DNA from: UBA5078 sp051252515
GTDB lineage: Bacteria; Pseudomonadota; Gammaproteobacteria; Pseudomonadales; Pseudohongiellaceae
Reading direction: 5' to 3'
Assembly: GCA_051252515.1 (NCBI GenBank)
Contig: JBPOFS010000002.1
Span: 372,001 to 436,000, forward strand
DNA: 64,000 nucleotides
In this document: one piece after another, positions 42,193 through 50,878 of the stretch
Position numbering within the stretch: the first letter of the stretch is position 1
How the letters are laid out: each line of letters begins with the position of its first letter
Program-made: the position numbers and the translations under genes
The notes under the pieces: generated by a model
What the model saw: the letters and a program-made list of their open reading frames with translations, nothing else
The model's database searches: none
Told to the model about the DNA's origin: nothing

Positions 42193-42591
42193 TTAGTTTT
42201 CGATTTTGTGAAAGATCGCTTGTTGGTTCTGCACTAATGCGCAGACAAAATGAAAGTCCGGCTGGCAGCGCGTAGATCGTGCTATCGCTGTTCCTGCCTC
42301 GCCCAATTGCACCATGATGGTCGCCAATACCCCCTGATACTCCACGTTGAAAAACGCATTTCCATCCTCTACTCGCCCTGGGCTATTACGCCAAATGAAG
42401 CCTAAGGATTCGACCGGTTCGATATGGAGAAACTCATCTCGTAGTGCGACACGTAAAGAGAACAACGTGCCCTGCGCTTGCCATACCCCCTCCCATCTCT
42501 CGTCAGCAGCAGTCCCTGCGCTGAAGCATAGGCCGGCAATGCTTACGGCTAGATAGGCGATGGGGCGATAAAATTTATCTGTACGGCTCAC
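42193..42591 (-). CDS. Small exported protein of unknown function
   Basis: 132 residues starting with GTG (GGAG nine bases before it). Signal peptide to about AGTAADE, then a compact domain with repeated beta-like stretches (WEGVWQAQGTLFSLRVAL, AFFNVEYQGVLATIMVQL) and two cysteines (TRCQPDFHFVCAL) that could form a disulfide. I do not recognise the family. It lies 27 bases after nnrU on the same strand and may be co-transcribed with it. Confidence 0.65.
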   Translation of the reverse strand: MSRTDKFYRPIAYLAVSIAGLCFSAGTAADERWEGVWQAQGTLFSLRVALRDEFLHIEPVESLGFIWRNSPGRVEDGNAFFNVEYQGVLATIMVQLGEAGTAIARSTRCQPDFHFVCALVQNQQAIFHKIEN

Positions 42592-42618
42592 GATGACATA
42601 CTCCTAGCGCTAGACCAC

Positions 42619-43185
42619 CTAAAGGATGGTGCTGAGCGCAAACCCAAATAATTGTCCATGAAACACCAAAAGGGCGATATAGGCAATCATGCCTAGAAGA
42701 AGGGCTGCGGCATCCCACACTAAAGACGGGGTAACTGGAGTGGCGTGTTGATCTTTGTGGCGCTCAAGATAAAAATACTTACAGATAGACCAAATACTGA
42801 GGCTGCCAAATAACAAAATCGATGCAAGATCCCCATTGGCCAATAAGTGGGAAGTTCCCCAGACTAAGACGCCTGTTAGCATCGGGTGTAAAAGAAGGTT
42901 ACGTATATACGATGCAGGTAATAGGCCTGCGGCGACTAGAATACAAGATGAGATCATCAGTAAGTGAGTTAATGAGCGCAGATTAAAAGGGGGAACCCAA
43001 ATTTGTATAAAATCGGCGTTACTTTTACCAATGACAATTAAGACAATGCTTAGGGCAATCCCTAGTGCAAGGAAGGCTTTGTAAACAGAAGGGCCGTGGC
43101 GGGAAACTAAGCCCTCGCGCCATCCAAGTTCTCGCATATTATGCAGAGCGATAAATAAACCCAAGCCTAGCGTTAAAATGAACAA
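42619..43185 (-). CDS. NnrU-family membrane protein
   Basis: 188 residues, five or six transmembrane helices. The family marks are HNMRELGWREGL, the HLL in SLTHLLMISS and HPMLTGVLVWGTSHLLANGD. NnrU was named from nitric-oxide metabolism genes in Rhodobacter; it is related to the isoprenylcysteine methyltransferase-like MAPEG/ICMT group, and its biochemical role is not settled. No denitrification gene is nearby. A minus-strand terminator lies 77 bases before its start, see 43262. Confidence 0.85.
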   Translation of the reverse strand: MFILTLGLGLFIALHNMRELGWREGLVSRHGPSVYKAFLALGIALSIVLIVIGKSNADFIQIWVPPFNLRSLTHLLMISSCILVAAGLLPASYIRNLLLHPMLTGVLVWGTSHLLANGDLASILLFGSLSIWSICKYFYLERHKDQHATPVTPSLVWDAAALLLGMIAYIALLVFHGQLFGFALSTIL

Positions 43186-43261
43186 TTTGAATACCCAGTG
43201 TCAGTCAGCCAATGGCTATGAACATGAAGCCGCGAACAATACCCTGCTCCTACCGTAAAGT

Positions 43262-43342
43262 AAAAAAAACCGGAGCGCGTCGCTAAGCGAACGACTCCGG
43301 TAAGGGCCTGTTGAACTCGGTTTCCTTGCGTCAACTGGAATT
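43262..43342 (-). ncRNA. Candidate OxyS-like small RNA divergent from oxyR
   Basis: On the minus strand ACCGGAG and CTCCGGT form a stem that encloses a second stem (TCGCT/AGCGA), followed by eight T residues (43269 down to 43262): a strong intrinsic terminator. No gene on that strand ends before it. Upstream on the same strand are TTTATA (43377-43372) and TACACT (43354-43349) 17 bases apart, which would start an RNA of about 80 nt near 43342. An OxyR-like half-site abuts that -35. In E. coli, oxyS is a small RNA divergent from oxyR. Alternatively this is a leader that attenuates nnrU. Prediction only. Confidence 0.45.
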
Positions 43343-43377
43343 AAGGCTAGTGTAAGGGCGATTTGTGAATATATAAA

Positions 43378-43392
43378 ATGAATTAAAACTAT
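43378..43392. promoter_or_regulatory. OxyR-like half-site in the oxyR upstream region
   Basis: ATGAATTAAAACTAT matches 8 of 10 fixed positions of ATAGnTnnnAnCTAT and 12 of 15 bases of the half-site before ahpC. It directly precedes the putative minus-strand -35 of the small RNA. A second half-site is poor (6 of 10). Confidence 0.4.
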
Positions 43393-43410
43393 TGCAGTGA
43401 TATGGGAAAT

Positions 43411-43427
43411 GAATTAGCCTCTAATTC
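43411..43427. promoter_or_regulatory. Inverted repeat before oxyR
   Basis: GAATTAG-CCT-CTAATTC is a perfect 7-bp inverted repeat located 50 bases before the oxyR start. It could be an autoregulatory LysR-type site. Confidence 0.4.
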
Positions 43428-43476
43428 AAGAAACACACTTAATTCATTTAGACTAAGTCCAAATGAAGGGGGCGGC

Positions 43477-44382
43477 ATGAACCATTTACCCACTACGAAA
43501 CAATTGCGCTATTTCGTCGCGCTCGCTCAGATTGGGCACTTTGGCAAGGCTGCAGACGCGTGTTTCGTGTCGCAACCCGCTTTTAGCGTTGCTATTCGAG
43601 AGCTGGAAAACACCTTGAATATCCAGCTTGTCGACAGAACGAATAAAAATGTGACTGTGACGAGCTTAGGGCGTGAGATTGCCGCTCAGGCACGTCTTGT
43701 TCTGAGAGATCTAGAGGAACTAGTCGATATCGCTCAAGGAAATCAGCTGCCGTTAACCGGTCAATTAAAGCTTGGCGTGATCCCTACGATTGCCCCATTC
43801 TTATTGCCGCGATTACTGCCTGCCCTGCGCAAATCCTACCCTGATCTAAAGCTTTACCTTAAGGAAGACCTCACTGATCGTGTGTATGCCAGTTTGATGG
43901 ATGGCGACTTAGACCTAATCCTGATTGCATTGCCGTATGAGCTGCGCAATGTCACCGAGATGCAGTTGTTTCGAGATCACTTCTATCTTGCGCATCAAGC
44001 AAAGAGCACGTTGGTGGACCCTACGCATCACCAAGTCAGTGAGCTGCCTGAAGACAGCATATTATTACTGGAAGATGGGCATTGCATGCGCGACCATGCG
44101 TTATCGGCGTGCAGTATTAAAAATGCCGACAAAGTGAGTAAAATCACTGCTACGAGTCTTTTGACCTTAGTGCAAATGGTCGACGCCGATCTTGGGGTCA
44201 CCTATTTGCCGGAGATGGCGATAGGGTCATCGCTACTGCGCAATACGCGTATTAAAACGACTCTTTTAGGAGCTGAAAGCTACCGAGACATAGGTCTGGT
44301 GTGGCGCAAAGCGAGTACTCGCAGCGAAGAGTTTGAAATACTGGGTCGCTTTATCAAGGAAAACTACCAAGCAAGCAAATAG
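43477..44382 (+). CDS. oxyR: OxyR peroxide-sensing regulator
   Basis: LysR-family activator of about 301 residues. The redox pair is present and correctly spaced: C203 and C212 in LEDGHCMRDHALSAC (E. coli C199 and C208). The helix-turn-helix and linker also follow OxyR (FGKAADACFVSQPAFSVAIRELE, LGVIPTIAPFLLPRLLPAL). Oxidation to the disulfide form turns on peroxide defence genes; ahpCF at 1771 in this window has a matching site. The ATG at 43477 has GAAGGGGG before it; the longer frame to 43402 is not supported. Expression may be autoregulated through sites just upstream. Confidence 0.93.
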   Translation: MNHLPTTKQLRYFVALAQIGHFGKAADACFVSQPAFSVAIRELENTLNIQLVDRTNKNVTVTSLGREIAAQARLVLRDLEELVDIAQGNQLPLTGQLKLGVIPTIAPFLLPRLLPALRKSYPDLKLYLKEDLTDRVYASLMDGDLDLILIALPYELRNVTEMQLFRDHFYLAHQAKSTLVDPTHHQVSELPEDSILLLEDGHCMRDHALSACSIKNADKVSKITATSLLTLVQMVDADLGVTYLPEMAIGSSLLRNTRIKTTLLGAESYRDIGLVWRKASTRSEEFEILGRFIKENYQASK

Positions 44383-44578
44383 TAGGGCCTGCGCGCACGA
44401 AGCTATTGGGAATAGCGAAAGTTTCTGTGTCGATTGCGGTCTCCTAATGCGTGTTTGAAACTAAATTGTGTCAGTCTTTAAGACTGGCTTTTTGTGTGGC
44501 AACCTCTTTCAACGGAAGTAGTTTGCTTGTTTGAAGGGTGCTAAATGTACCTTTCTATAATTATAAGGAGAAACATCA

Positions 44579-45613
44579 ATGGGAGAGGCAGCAGCCTATC
44601 ATCGGCAACGAACTCAGCGCGGCTTAGTGTTTTGGTCTGTGACGCTCACGCTACTATTAACAGCGTCGTTCACGCAGGCACAGGATCGCCGTCAGGCGCC
44701 CGCAAGTTTGCAGGCAACAAGTATTAACCTAGAAGACGTGCCCTACCCTTACCCTGTCGCGCATATCGATTTTGATCTTTACGAAAATCCTGTGCGAATG
44801 GTCTATATGGATGTCGCGCCAACAGGCAGAGCCAATGGCGAGACTGTCCTTCTTTTGCATGGCATGAACTGGTATTCAGAATACTGGGGCGAAACAATCG
44901 AGCTGTTAACGGCGGAAGGTTACCGTGTGGTAGCTCCTGATCAGATCGGTTTTGGTCGTTCCTCTAAGCCAATAATTCCTTATAGCTTGCATGACCATGT
45001 GACGAATACAAAGTCGGTGCTAGACACACTAGGGATTGAGAAAGCCATCGTGTTAGGGCATTCAATGGGCGGCGCGATTGCAACTCGTTTTGCCTTTTCA
45101 TTCCCAGCCATTACTTCACACTTAGTATTGGTAAACCCTATTGCGTTAACTGATGGTCGTTTGACTCGCAGTTGGTCACGATTCGAATCTTACGCGCCAG
45201 AAAACGATCGTCGTGACTATGAAGCGGTAAGACAAAATATCGAGCGCTATTTCTATACGTGGGATGAGTCTTACGAGCGCTATATCGATATTAACTATGG
45301 TTGGACGTTGAGCGCTGAGTGGCCGCGTCTGGCGACAGTGCGAGCGCTAAATTCGCAATGGTTGTATCAAGACACAACGGTTTATGATCGTCCACATATC
45401 CAAGCGAAAACCTTGTTTCTTTCCGGTAGTCACGATGGGCCGAACTTCCCAAAGTATGCCGCGCAAACAGTGGCCGATATTCCTAATGCCGAGCTACACC
45501 TAATCGAAGAGGCGGGTCACATTCCTTTCTTCGAAAAACCTGATGAGTTCTACCCTGCTCTACTGGAATTTATCAAGTCTGAACCTTTGGCAATGCCTGC
45601 ACGAAATCGTTAA
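44579..45613 (+). CDS. Exported alpha/beta-hydrolase
   Basis: 344 residues with a signal peptide (LLLTASFTQAQ). Alpha/beta-hydrolase fold with nucleophile S in LGHSMGGAIATR, acid D in SGSHDGPNF and H in EAGHIPFFEKP; the oxyanion motif is LLHGMNWYSEYW. Ribosome site AAGGAG is well placed. A lid region of about 80 residues (SWSRFESYAPENDRRDYEAV) separates strands, as in haloalkane-dehalogenase and epoxide-hydrolase relatives. The substrate is unknown. Confidence 0.9.
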   Translation: MGEAAAYHRQRTQRGLVFWSVTLTLLLTASFTQAQDRRQAPASLQATSINLEDVPYPYPVAHIDFDLYENPVRMVYMDVAPTGRANGETVLLLHGMNWYSEYWGETIELLTAEGYRVVAPDQIGFGRSSKPIIPYSLHDHVTNTKSVLDTLGIEKAIVLGHSMGGAIATRFAFSFPAITSHLVLVNPIALTDGRLTRSWSRFESYAPENDRRDYEAVRQNIERYFYTWDESYERYIDINYGWTLSAEWPRLATVRALNSQWLYQDTTVYDRPHIQAKTLFLSGSHDGPNFPKYAAQTVADIPNAELHLIEEAGHIPFFEKPDEFYPALLEFIKSEPLAMPARNR

Positions 45614-45633
45614 AGGTATTAGCCAGCACTAAG

Positions 45634-45672
45634 AAATGCGACGCTTCCTAATTGGAGGTGTCGCATTTTTTT
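45634..45672 (+). terminator. Terminator after the alpha/beta-hydrolase
   Basis: AATGCGACGCTTCC and GGAGGTGTCGCATT pair with one bulge across TAATT, followed by a run of eight T. Confidence 0.9.
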
Positions 45673-45839
45673 TGTCTGCTAATAAAGTGGATGTGCGCGG
45701 AAAACTAGAAACTGTTATCGATAAATGAAATCTAGAGACCTAAATCATCTATCCATACTTAAGTGAGTGTGAATCCACTAATATCCCAATAGTAAGTGTT
45801 GCTCGTATTCTACGAAACGATGGGTAAAAGGTGTGGGAC

Positions 45840-47810
45840 ATGAAGACAAAAAATCTCGCTTCAAAATTAATGAGTCTTTTTTTTACAGTAGTGCTCGCAG
45901 TTTTGGCGACGCCAATAAGCGCGCAGGAAGCTAAAGACTTCACTCTGTTCGATGACCAGGGTCAGGCAGTCCAATTGCACTATCATCGCCTTGCCGATGC
46001 TATCGTGCTTTTGACACACCGCTTGGACTCTGATTTGGTGGTAGACGCAGTGGCCAATATTGACGAGGTGCGCGCCCTACACCCGGAACTCACTATTCCC
46101 TTTTTTCTTATTAACTCTCAAAAAGATGTCAGTCGCCAGGCTTTGCAGCAAGACCGGCAGTCACATGGTTATGACGCTCCGATTCTTCAAGACGATGCGC
46201 AGTTGGTTGGCAATACGTTTGACCTAGGTACGGCGGGCGAAGTCCTGCTGATTGATCCTTCCACATGGGAGATCGTTTACCGCGGGCCAGTCAATGAGTC
46301 CGCAGGGGCGGAGCAAGGAGACTATCTGTTGCAGGCGATGCAGGCATTGCTTACGGGTGAAGGTCGCCGCGAACTCGTCAGCCCAAGGGCTATGCCGGAA
46401 CGCTTCGCTCAAGAGAGCGTCGATGTAAATATCGAATGGGATAACGTCTCCTATGTGGATGATGTTGTGCCTATCCTCCAAGAAAAGTGCGTCAGTTGTC
46501 ATCGTCCAGAGGGTATTGCGCCGTGGGGCATGACTAGCCATGCAATGGTGCAAGGTTTCTCGCCTATGATTCGTGAGGTGCTGCTAACAAAAAGAATGCC
46601 GCCTTGGCATGCCGATCCGAAGATCAATACCTTTAAGCATGACATGGGGTTGAGTGCCGAACAGGCACAGCAACTGGTGTCTTGGATTGATGCGGGGGCT
46701 GTCAATAATGACGTAAGTGACCCGCTGACCTTAGTGGCGCAGAGGGCTACCGACTGGGAGTTAGGTACTCCCGATTTGGTGCTGGAGCTTCCTGCCTTCA
46801 CCGTGCCTGCAACCGGCACACTCGACTATCAAATATTAACCGTAGACAATCCATTGGATCGCGACATCTGGGTGCGAGCGGTGCAGATTGTCCCTAGTGA
46901 TCGGCAAGTGCTTCATCACGCAATTGCCACTTTTGGTCCGAAGGATTTCGATTCTGGAATTGATCTTGGGAGCCCAATAGGCGAGGCGTTGTTTCAGTCG
47001 CAGTTGATGACGTTTGTGCCTGGCAATGAACTTTATGAATACCCGCAAGGCACCGGTGTGCTTGTGCCGGCCGGTAGTACTTTTTTTAGTCAGATGCACT
47101 ATACGACCTATGGGCGTGAAACGACTGATCACACCAAAATCGGGCTGTATTTTTCTGAAACAGAGCCCGAGTTCACCCTTCAACACTATGCCATGGTGAA
47201 CGCGGCGCTGCGCATCCCCGCACAAGATCCTAGCTATACGGCGGGTGCGTACTATGAGTTCCAGAATGATGCCATTATTTATAGTCTGTTCCCGCATGCT
47301 CACTACCGTGGTCGCAGTTCGAGCTTCGCCGTAATTTCTCCGGATGGCCAAGAGGAAACACTCTTGTCGGTGCCTCACTATGACTTCAATTGGCAGCGAT
47401 ACTTCCAGCTTGAACAACCTAAATTTGTCGCTGCAGGCACTAAACTTATTCATCGCACTGTTTATGATAACTCTGCACAAAACCTCAGTAATCCAGACTC
47501 TACTAAAGTAGTTCGTTTTGGCGAGCAGACTTGGGAGGAGATGCTTTATGGCGGTGTATCATTTCGCTTTGCGAATAAAGAAGACGATGTTCAGGGCGTG
47601 GATACTGGGAAGTACGTCACGGGCATTACGATGGGGTATATGGACCTGAATATGGATGGGAAAGTCGAACTAGATGAGATGCCAGAGCGTGCGCGCCAGG
47701 GTTTGGTCATGGCGTTCGTGCTTCTAGATAAAGATAAATCAGGTGGCTTAGAGTTTGATGAGTTTGCGCTGCTAATGACGCAGATGACACGCAGGGAGCA
47801 GGAGCAGTAA
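45840..47810 (+). CDS. Redoxin-cytochrome c-copper monooxygenase-EF-hand fusion protein
   Basis: 656 residues, exported (signal peptide ending PISAQ). Residues about 27-190 are a redoxin-like domain without its cysteines. A heme c site follows: C217-C220-H221 (CVSCH). Next is a two-domain copper monooxygenase of the PHM/dopamine-beta-hydroxylase type with a full ligand set: H359-H360 (LHHAI), H420 (QMHY), H486 and H488 (PHAHY) and M568 (WEEM). The C-terminus holds two EF-hands (DLNMDGKVELDE, DKDKSGGLEFDE). A hydroxylase that can take electrons through its own heme is the simplest reading. The substrate is unknown. GTG at 45831 is an alternative start. Confidence 0.85.
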   Translation: MKTKNLASKLMSLFFTVVLAVLATPISAQEAKDFTLFDDQGQAVQLHYHRLADAIVLLTHRLDSDLVVDAVANIDEVRALHPELTIPFFLINSQKDVSRQALQQDRQSHGYDAPILQDDAQLVGNTFDLGTAGEVLLIDPSTWEIVYRGPVNESAGAEQGDYLLQAMQALLTGEGRRELVSPRAMPERFAQESVDVNIEWDNVSYVDDVVPILQEKCVSCHRPEGIAPWGMTSHAMVQGFSPMIREVLLTKRMPPWHADPKINTFKHDMGLSAEQAQQLVSWIDAGAVNNDVSDPLTLVAQRATDWELGTPDLVLELPAFTVPATGTLDYQILTVDNPLDRDIWVRAVQIVPSDRQVLHHAIATFGPKDFDSGIDLGSPIGEALFQSQLMTFVPGNELYEYPQGTGVLVPAGSTFFSQMHYTTYGRETTDHTKIGLYFSETEPEFTLQHYAMVNAALRIPAQDPSYTAGAYYEFQNDAIIYSLFPHAHYRGRSSSFAVISPDGQEETLLSVPHYDFNWQRYFQLEQPKFVAAGTKLIHRTVYDNSAQNLSNPDSTKVVRFGEQTWEEMLYGGVSFRFANKEDDVQGVDTGKYVTGITMGYMDLNMDGKVELDEMPERARQGLVMAFVLLDKDKSGGLEFDEFALLMTQMTRREQEQ

Positions 47811-47857
47811 AGAGTTGCCCAGAGCTTGTAGCGAAGTACAAACTCTGGGCAATTCGA

Positions 47858-50071
47858 TTACACGGCGGTCTCTACAGGCGCCGCTGTAAACCGATAGTTC
47901 TTCAACGGTAATTCACGGACTCGCTGTCCTGTGAGGATATAGACCGCATTCGCAACAGCCGCTGCAATCGGTGGTGTTGCAGGCTCACCTAAGCCGCCGA
48001 GAGCATCGCCAGAATCAACAGACACAATATCGATTTCGGGTGAGTCTTTCAGGCGCACCATCTCATAGTCAGTGAAATTGTTTTGCATCACCTGGCCATT
48101 TTCAATAGTGATTTCACCATATAGAGCGGCAGTGAGGCCGAAAATGACCCCGCTTTCGGCTTGCGAGTTTGCGGCATCAGGATTGATGGTTCGGCCGCAG
48201 TCGATTGCACAACTTACGCGGTGAACTCGCACTGTCCCATCGGGATTGATCGAGACCTCGGCTACTTGCGCCACAATGCTGCCAAAACTTTCCTGCAATG
48301 CGATCCCTTGAGCGTGCCCTTCTGCCAAATTACGCCCCCATCCTGCTTTCTCGGCAGCGGCCTTTAAAACGGCTGTATGGCGAGGTTTGTCAGAAAGCAT
48401 GTTGAGTCGGAATTGGTAAGGGTTTTGCCCTGAGCGGTGCGCTAGCTCGTCCACGAAGGATTCTAGGAAGAACGTGTGCTGTGAATGTGCAACGCTGCGC
48501 CATGCGCCAAACGGTACGTGAGTTTCACTTTCCGCATAGGCTATGTCCTGATTGGCAATGGCATAAGGGGTATGGGCAGCCTCAGCAGGTTCATTCTTGC
48601 CGATATAATGGTTTTCCCACGCAATAAGCTGATTGTTAGCGTCGAAACCGCCGCGGAACTTACTGGTGACAGCAGGTCGATAATAATCTTGCTGCATATC
48701 GTCTTCGCGGCTCCAAAGCGTCTTCACGGGCACATCAAAGTGTTTTGCGATCAAAGTGGCTTGATCGATGGTGTTGATGTCGGTAGGCAAGCGACGGCCA
48801 AAGCCTCCGCCTAAGTAAAAGCCATGCAGTGTGACATCGTTTTCGTCCATCTCTGCAACTGTGGCCACGCGGCCTCGGATGCCGAGATTGTCTTGTGTTC
48901 CTGTCCATACATCGCATTTGCCGTCATGGAAATGCACGGTGCAGTTCATTGGCTCCATGGCCGCATGAGCAAGATAGGGAACCCGATAAGTGGCCTCGAC
49001 AACTGTCTCTGCGCTAGCGAGGGCGGAAGCGGCGTCTCCTTCGAGAACATCTTCGTTGAGCTCGCCACTTAGGGCCTCATCAAATTGATCGTAAATAGAT
49101 TGCGAATTCACTTCGTCGTTGGCTGTTGTTTCAAAGGTGACGTCCAGTGCGGCAAGTGCTTGCTGGGCGCGCCAGAAATTGTCAGCGACAACGGCTACTG
49201 CATTCTCTAACTCGATGACTTTGACAACGCCTCGGCGTGATAGCGCAGCATCGGCATTAACGGAGAGTAGTTTATTGCCAAATACGGGCGCAGTTTTAAC
49301 GGCCGCATAAAGCATGCCGGGGGCTTCTGCATCGATCCCGTAGGCGGCAGAACCGTCTACTTTTGCTGGTATATCCACACGAGCAATTGATCTGCCCATC
49401 AGGGTGAAGTCTTTCTCGTCTTTTAATTGAGGCTTGGCTGAAGGCTCGAAAAGAGCCGCATCGGTGGCAAGTTCACCGTATGAAAGTGAGCGCCCACTAG
49501 CCTTGTGGTGCACTTGGCTTAAGGACGTGCTCAGTTCGCTTTCAGGGACGTCAAGCCGAGCCGACGCCGCGTTGATCAACATCTCACGAGCTGCGGCACC
49601 TGCGGCGCGCATGCCAAGTTCTCCGGTAAAGCGTACCGAAGAGCTGCCACCGGTGATCTGCATATTCATTATTTCAGCGACTTTCATCGTGGCGGCTGTT
49701 GCTAGACCGTCGAGAAAGCGCGGTACTGTGGCGCCAAGAGATTCAGCAAAGCCTTTGACCAATACACCGTTGGCGAATAGGTCGGTCGCAGGGGCTTGTT
49801 CTACTTTGACGAGATTCCAATCAGCATCGAGCTCGTCGGCGGCCATCATTGGTAGAGAGGTATGCACCCCTTGTCCCATTTCTGAATGCGGCACAATAAT
49901 AGTGACGGTATTGTCCTCAGAGATGCGCAGCCAAGTGGTTAGAAAGGGCTCCGAACCTGCAGTTTCATTCGCAATGCGGTGCTTGCTAGGACGAGTACTG
50001 GCATATCCCAGTAACAGGCCGCCCCCTACAACAGTGGTGCCAAGTAAAAAACGGCGTCGAGTGAGTTTCAT
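47858..50071 (-). CDS. Molybdenum hydroxylase large subunit (IorB/xanthine dehydrogenase family), Tat-exported
   Basis: 737 residues with a Tat signal (TRRRFLLGTTVVGGG). It is the molybdopterin-binding subunit of the isoquinoline 1-oxidoreductase-type aldehyde/heteroaromatic hydroxylases: GGGFGRRLPTD, LWSREDDMQQDYYRP and the catalytic glutamate in LGEPATPP near the C-terminus. The family uses water as oxygen source. No FAD subunit is present, so electrons should pass from the 2Fe-2S subunit to a periplasmic cytochrome. It follows the small subunit by 16 bases. Confidence 0.9.
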   Translation of the reverse strand: MKLTRRRFLLGTTVVGGGLLLGYASTRPSKHRIANETAGSEPFLTTWLRISEDNTVTIIVPHSEMGQGVHTSLPMMAADELDADWNLVKVEQAPATDLFANGVLVKGFAESLGATVPRFLDGLATAATMKVAEIMNMQITGGSSSVRFTGELGMRAAGAAAREMLINAASARLDVPESELSTSLSQVHHKASGRSLSYGELATDAALFEPSAKPQLKDEKDFTLMGRSIARVDIPAKVDGSAAYGIDAEAPGMLYAAVKTAPVFGNKLLSVNADAALSRRGVVKVIELENAVAVVADNFWRAQQALAALDVTFETTANDEVNSQSIYDQFDEALSGELNEDVLEGDAASALASAETVVEATYRVPYLAHAAMEPMNCTVHFHDGKCDVWTGTQDNLGIRGRVATVAEMDENDVTLHGFYLGGGFGRRLPTDINTIDQATLIAKHFDVPVKTLWSREDDMQQDYYRPAVTSKFRGGFDANNQLIAWENHYIGKNEPAEAAHTPYAIANQDIAYAESETHVPFGAWRSVAHSQHTFFLESFVDELAHRSGQNPYQFRLNMLSDKPRHTAVLKAAAEKAGWGRNLAEGHAQGIALQESFGSIVAQVAEVSINPDGTVRVHRVSCAIDCGRTINPDAANSQAESGVIFGLTAALYGEITIENGQVMQNNFTDYEMVRLKDSPEIDIVSVDSGDALGGLGEPATPPIAAAVANAVYILTGQRVRELPLKNYRFTAAPVETAV

Positions 50072-50087
50072 AATAAGTTCTCCAGAT

Positions 50088-50552
50088 CTAAGCCGTCGCG
50101 CTTAGCGACTTGATGGCACGACGAATGCGTGGGTAGGTTCCGCAGCGGCATACATTGGTGATAGCACCATCGATTTCTGCGTCGCTAGGGCTGGGGTTTG
50201 CGTCTAAAAGCGCCGAAACCGCCATTAACATGCCAGATTGGCAATACCCGCATTGTGGCACTTGGTGTTCGATCCAGGCTTGTTGAACCGCTGTTAATTG
50301 CTTGGAGCCGCCTACATTAATCGCTAGGCCTTCAATCGTCTTAATATCGGTCCCTTCAATGGCGCTGACTGGCGTGACACAGCTGCGCACAGGGTTGCCA
50401 TTGACTTGCACGGTGCAAGCTCCACAAGCTGCAATTCCGCAGCCGAACTTTGTTCCCTTAAGGCCGAGTTCGTCTCTCAATGCCCAAAGTAATGGCATGT
50501 CTGGTTCAATGTCTAACTCTTGCTCTACGCCGTTCACTCGAAAACGCGCCAT
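50088..50552 (-). CDS. 2Fe-2S subunit of the molybdenum hydroxylase
   Basis: 154 residues. The plant-type 2Fe-2S cluster is held by KFGCGIAACGACTV and the second cluster by CGYCQSG and CRCGTY. It has no signal peptide and probably rides through the Tat pathway with the large subunit. Gene order small-large is that of iorA-iorB. The substrate class (aldehyde or N-heteroaromatic) is not resolved. Confidence 0.93.
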   Translation of the reverse strand: MARFRVNGVEQELDIEPDMPLLWALRDELGLKGTKFGCGIAACGACTVQVNGNPVRSCVTPVSAIEGTDIKTIEGLAINVGGSKQLTAVQQAWIEHQVPQCGYCQSGMLMAVSALLDANPSPSDAEIDGAITNVCRCGTYPRIRRAIKSLSATA

Positions 50553-50878
50553 TGGTATTTCCCCGTATTAATCGTTTAACTGTAATAAATATTGTGCAGA
50601 TGTGAATATGAGTTCGCTTGGATTTGTCATTGCGGAAGTTGGTTCAGCATATAGCAGAAACATAAGCTCGGCAATTTGGTGCGAGAGTGTAAGCGAAAAT
50701 CCACCCACTGAATCATCAAATTTTAGGAATCAGTCAATGCTATAACTAAAAACATGTCGCTTTGCCGAAAATAACGTTGACTCGATGAAGATTAAAGAGA
50801 GAATAGCTCGGCGCACTGTTTTATGCGTTTAAATTACGACACACCGATTTACATCGATAAGAAAATATAGGGGAAACC
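50553..50878. other. Intergenic region before the small lipoprotein
   Basis: 326 bases between divergent genes, AT-rich, with no gene recognised. Promoters for the Mo hydroxylase (minus) and the lipoprotein (plus) must be here; TTGACT near 50778 is a possible -35. AGGGGAAA before 50879 is the ribosome site of the lipoprotein. Confidence 0.5.

Noticed and set aside
46836..47480. A 214-codon open frame on the minus strand
   Set aside because: Antisense to the copper monooxygenase fusion, whose motifs are convincing; the frame has no recognisable domain.
49434..50105. A 223-codon open frame on the plus strand
   Set aside because: It is antisense to the Mo hydroxylase, has no domain or start support, and its composition (Ser/Arg/Pro-rich) is that of a shadow frame.
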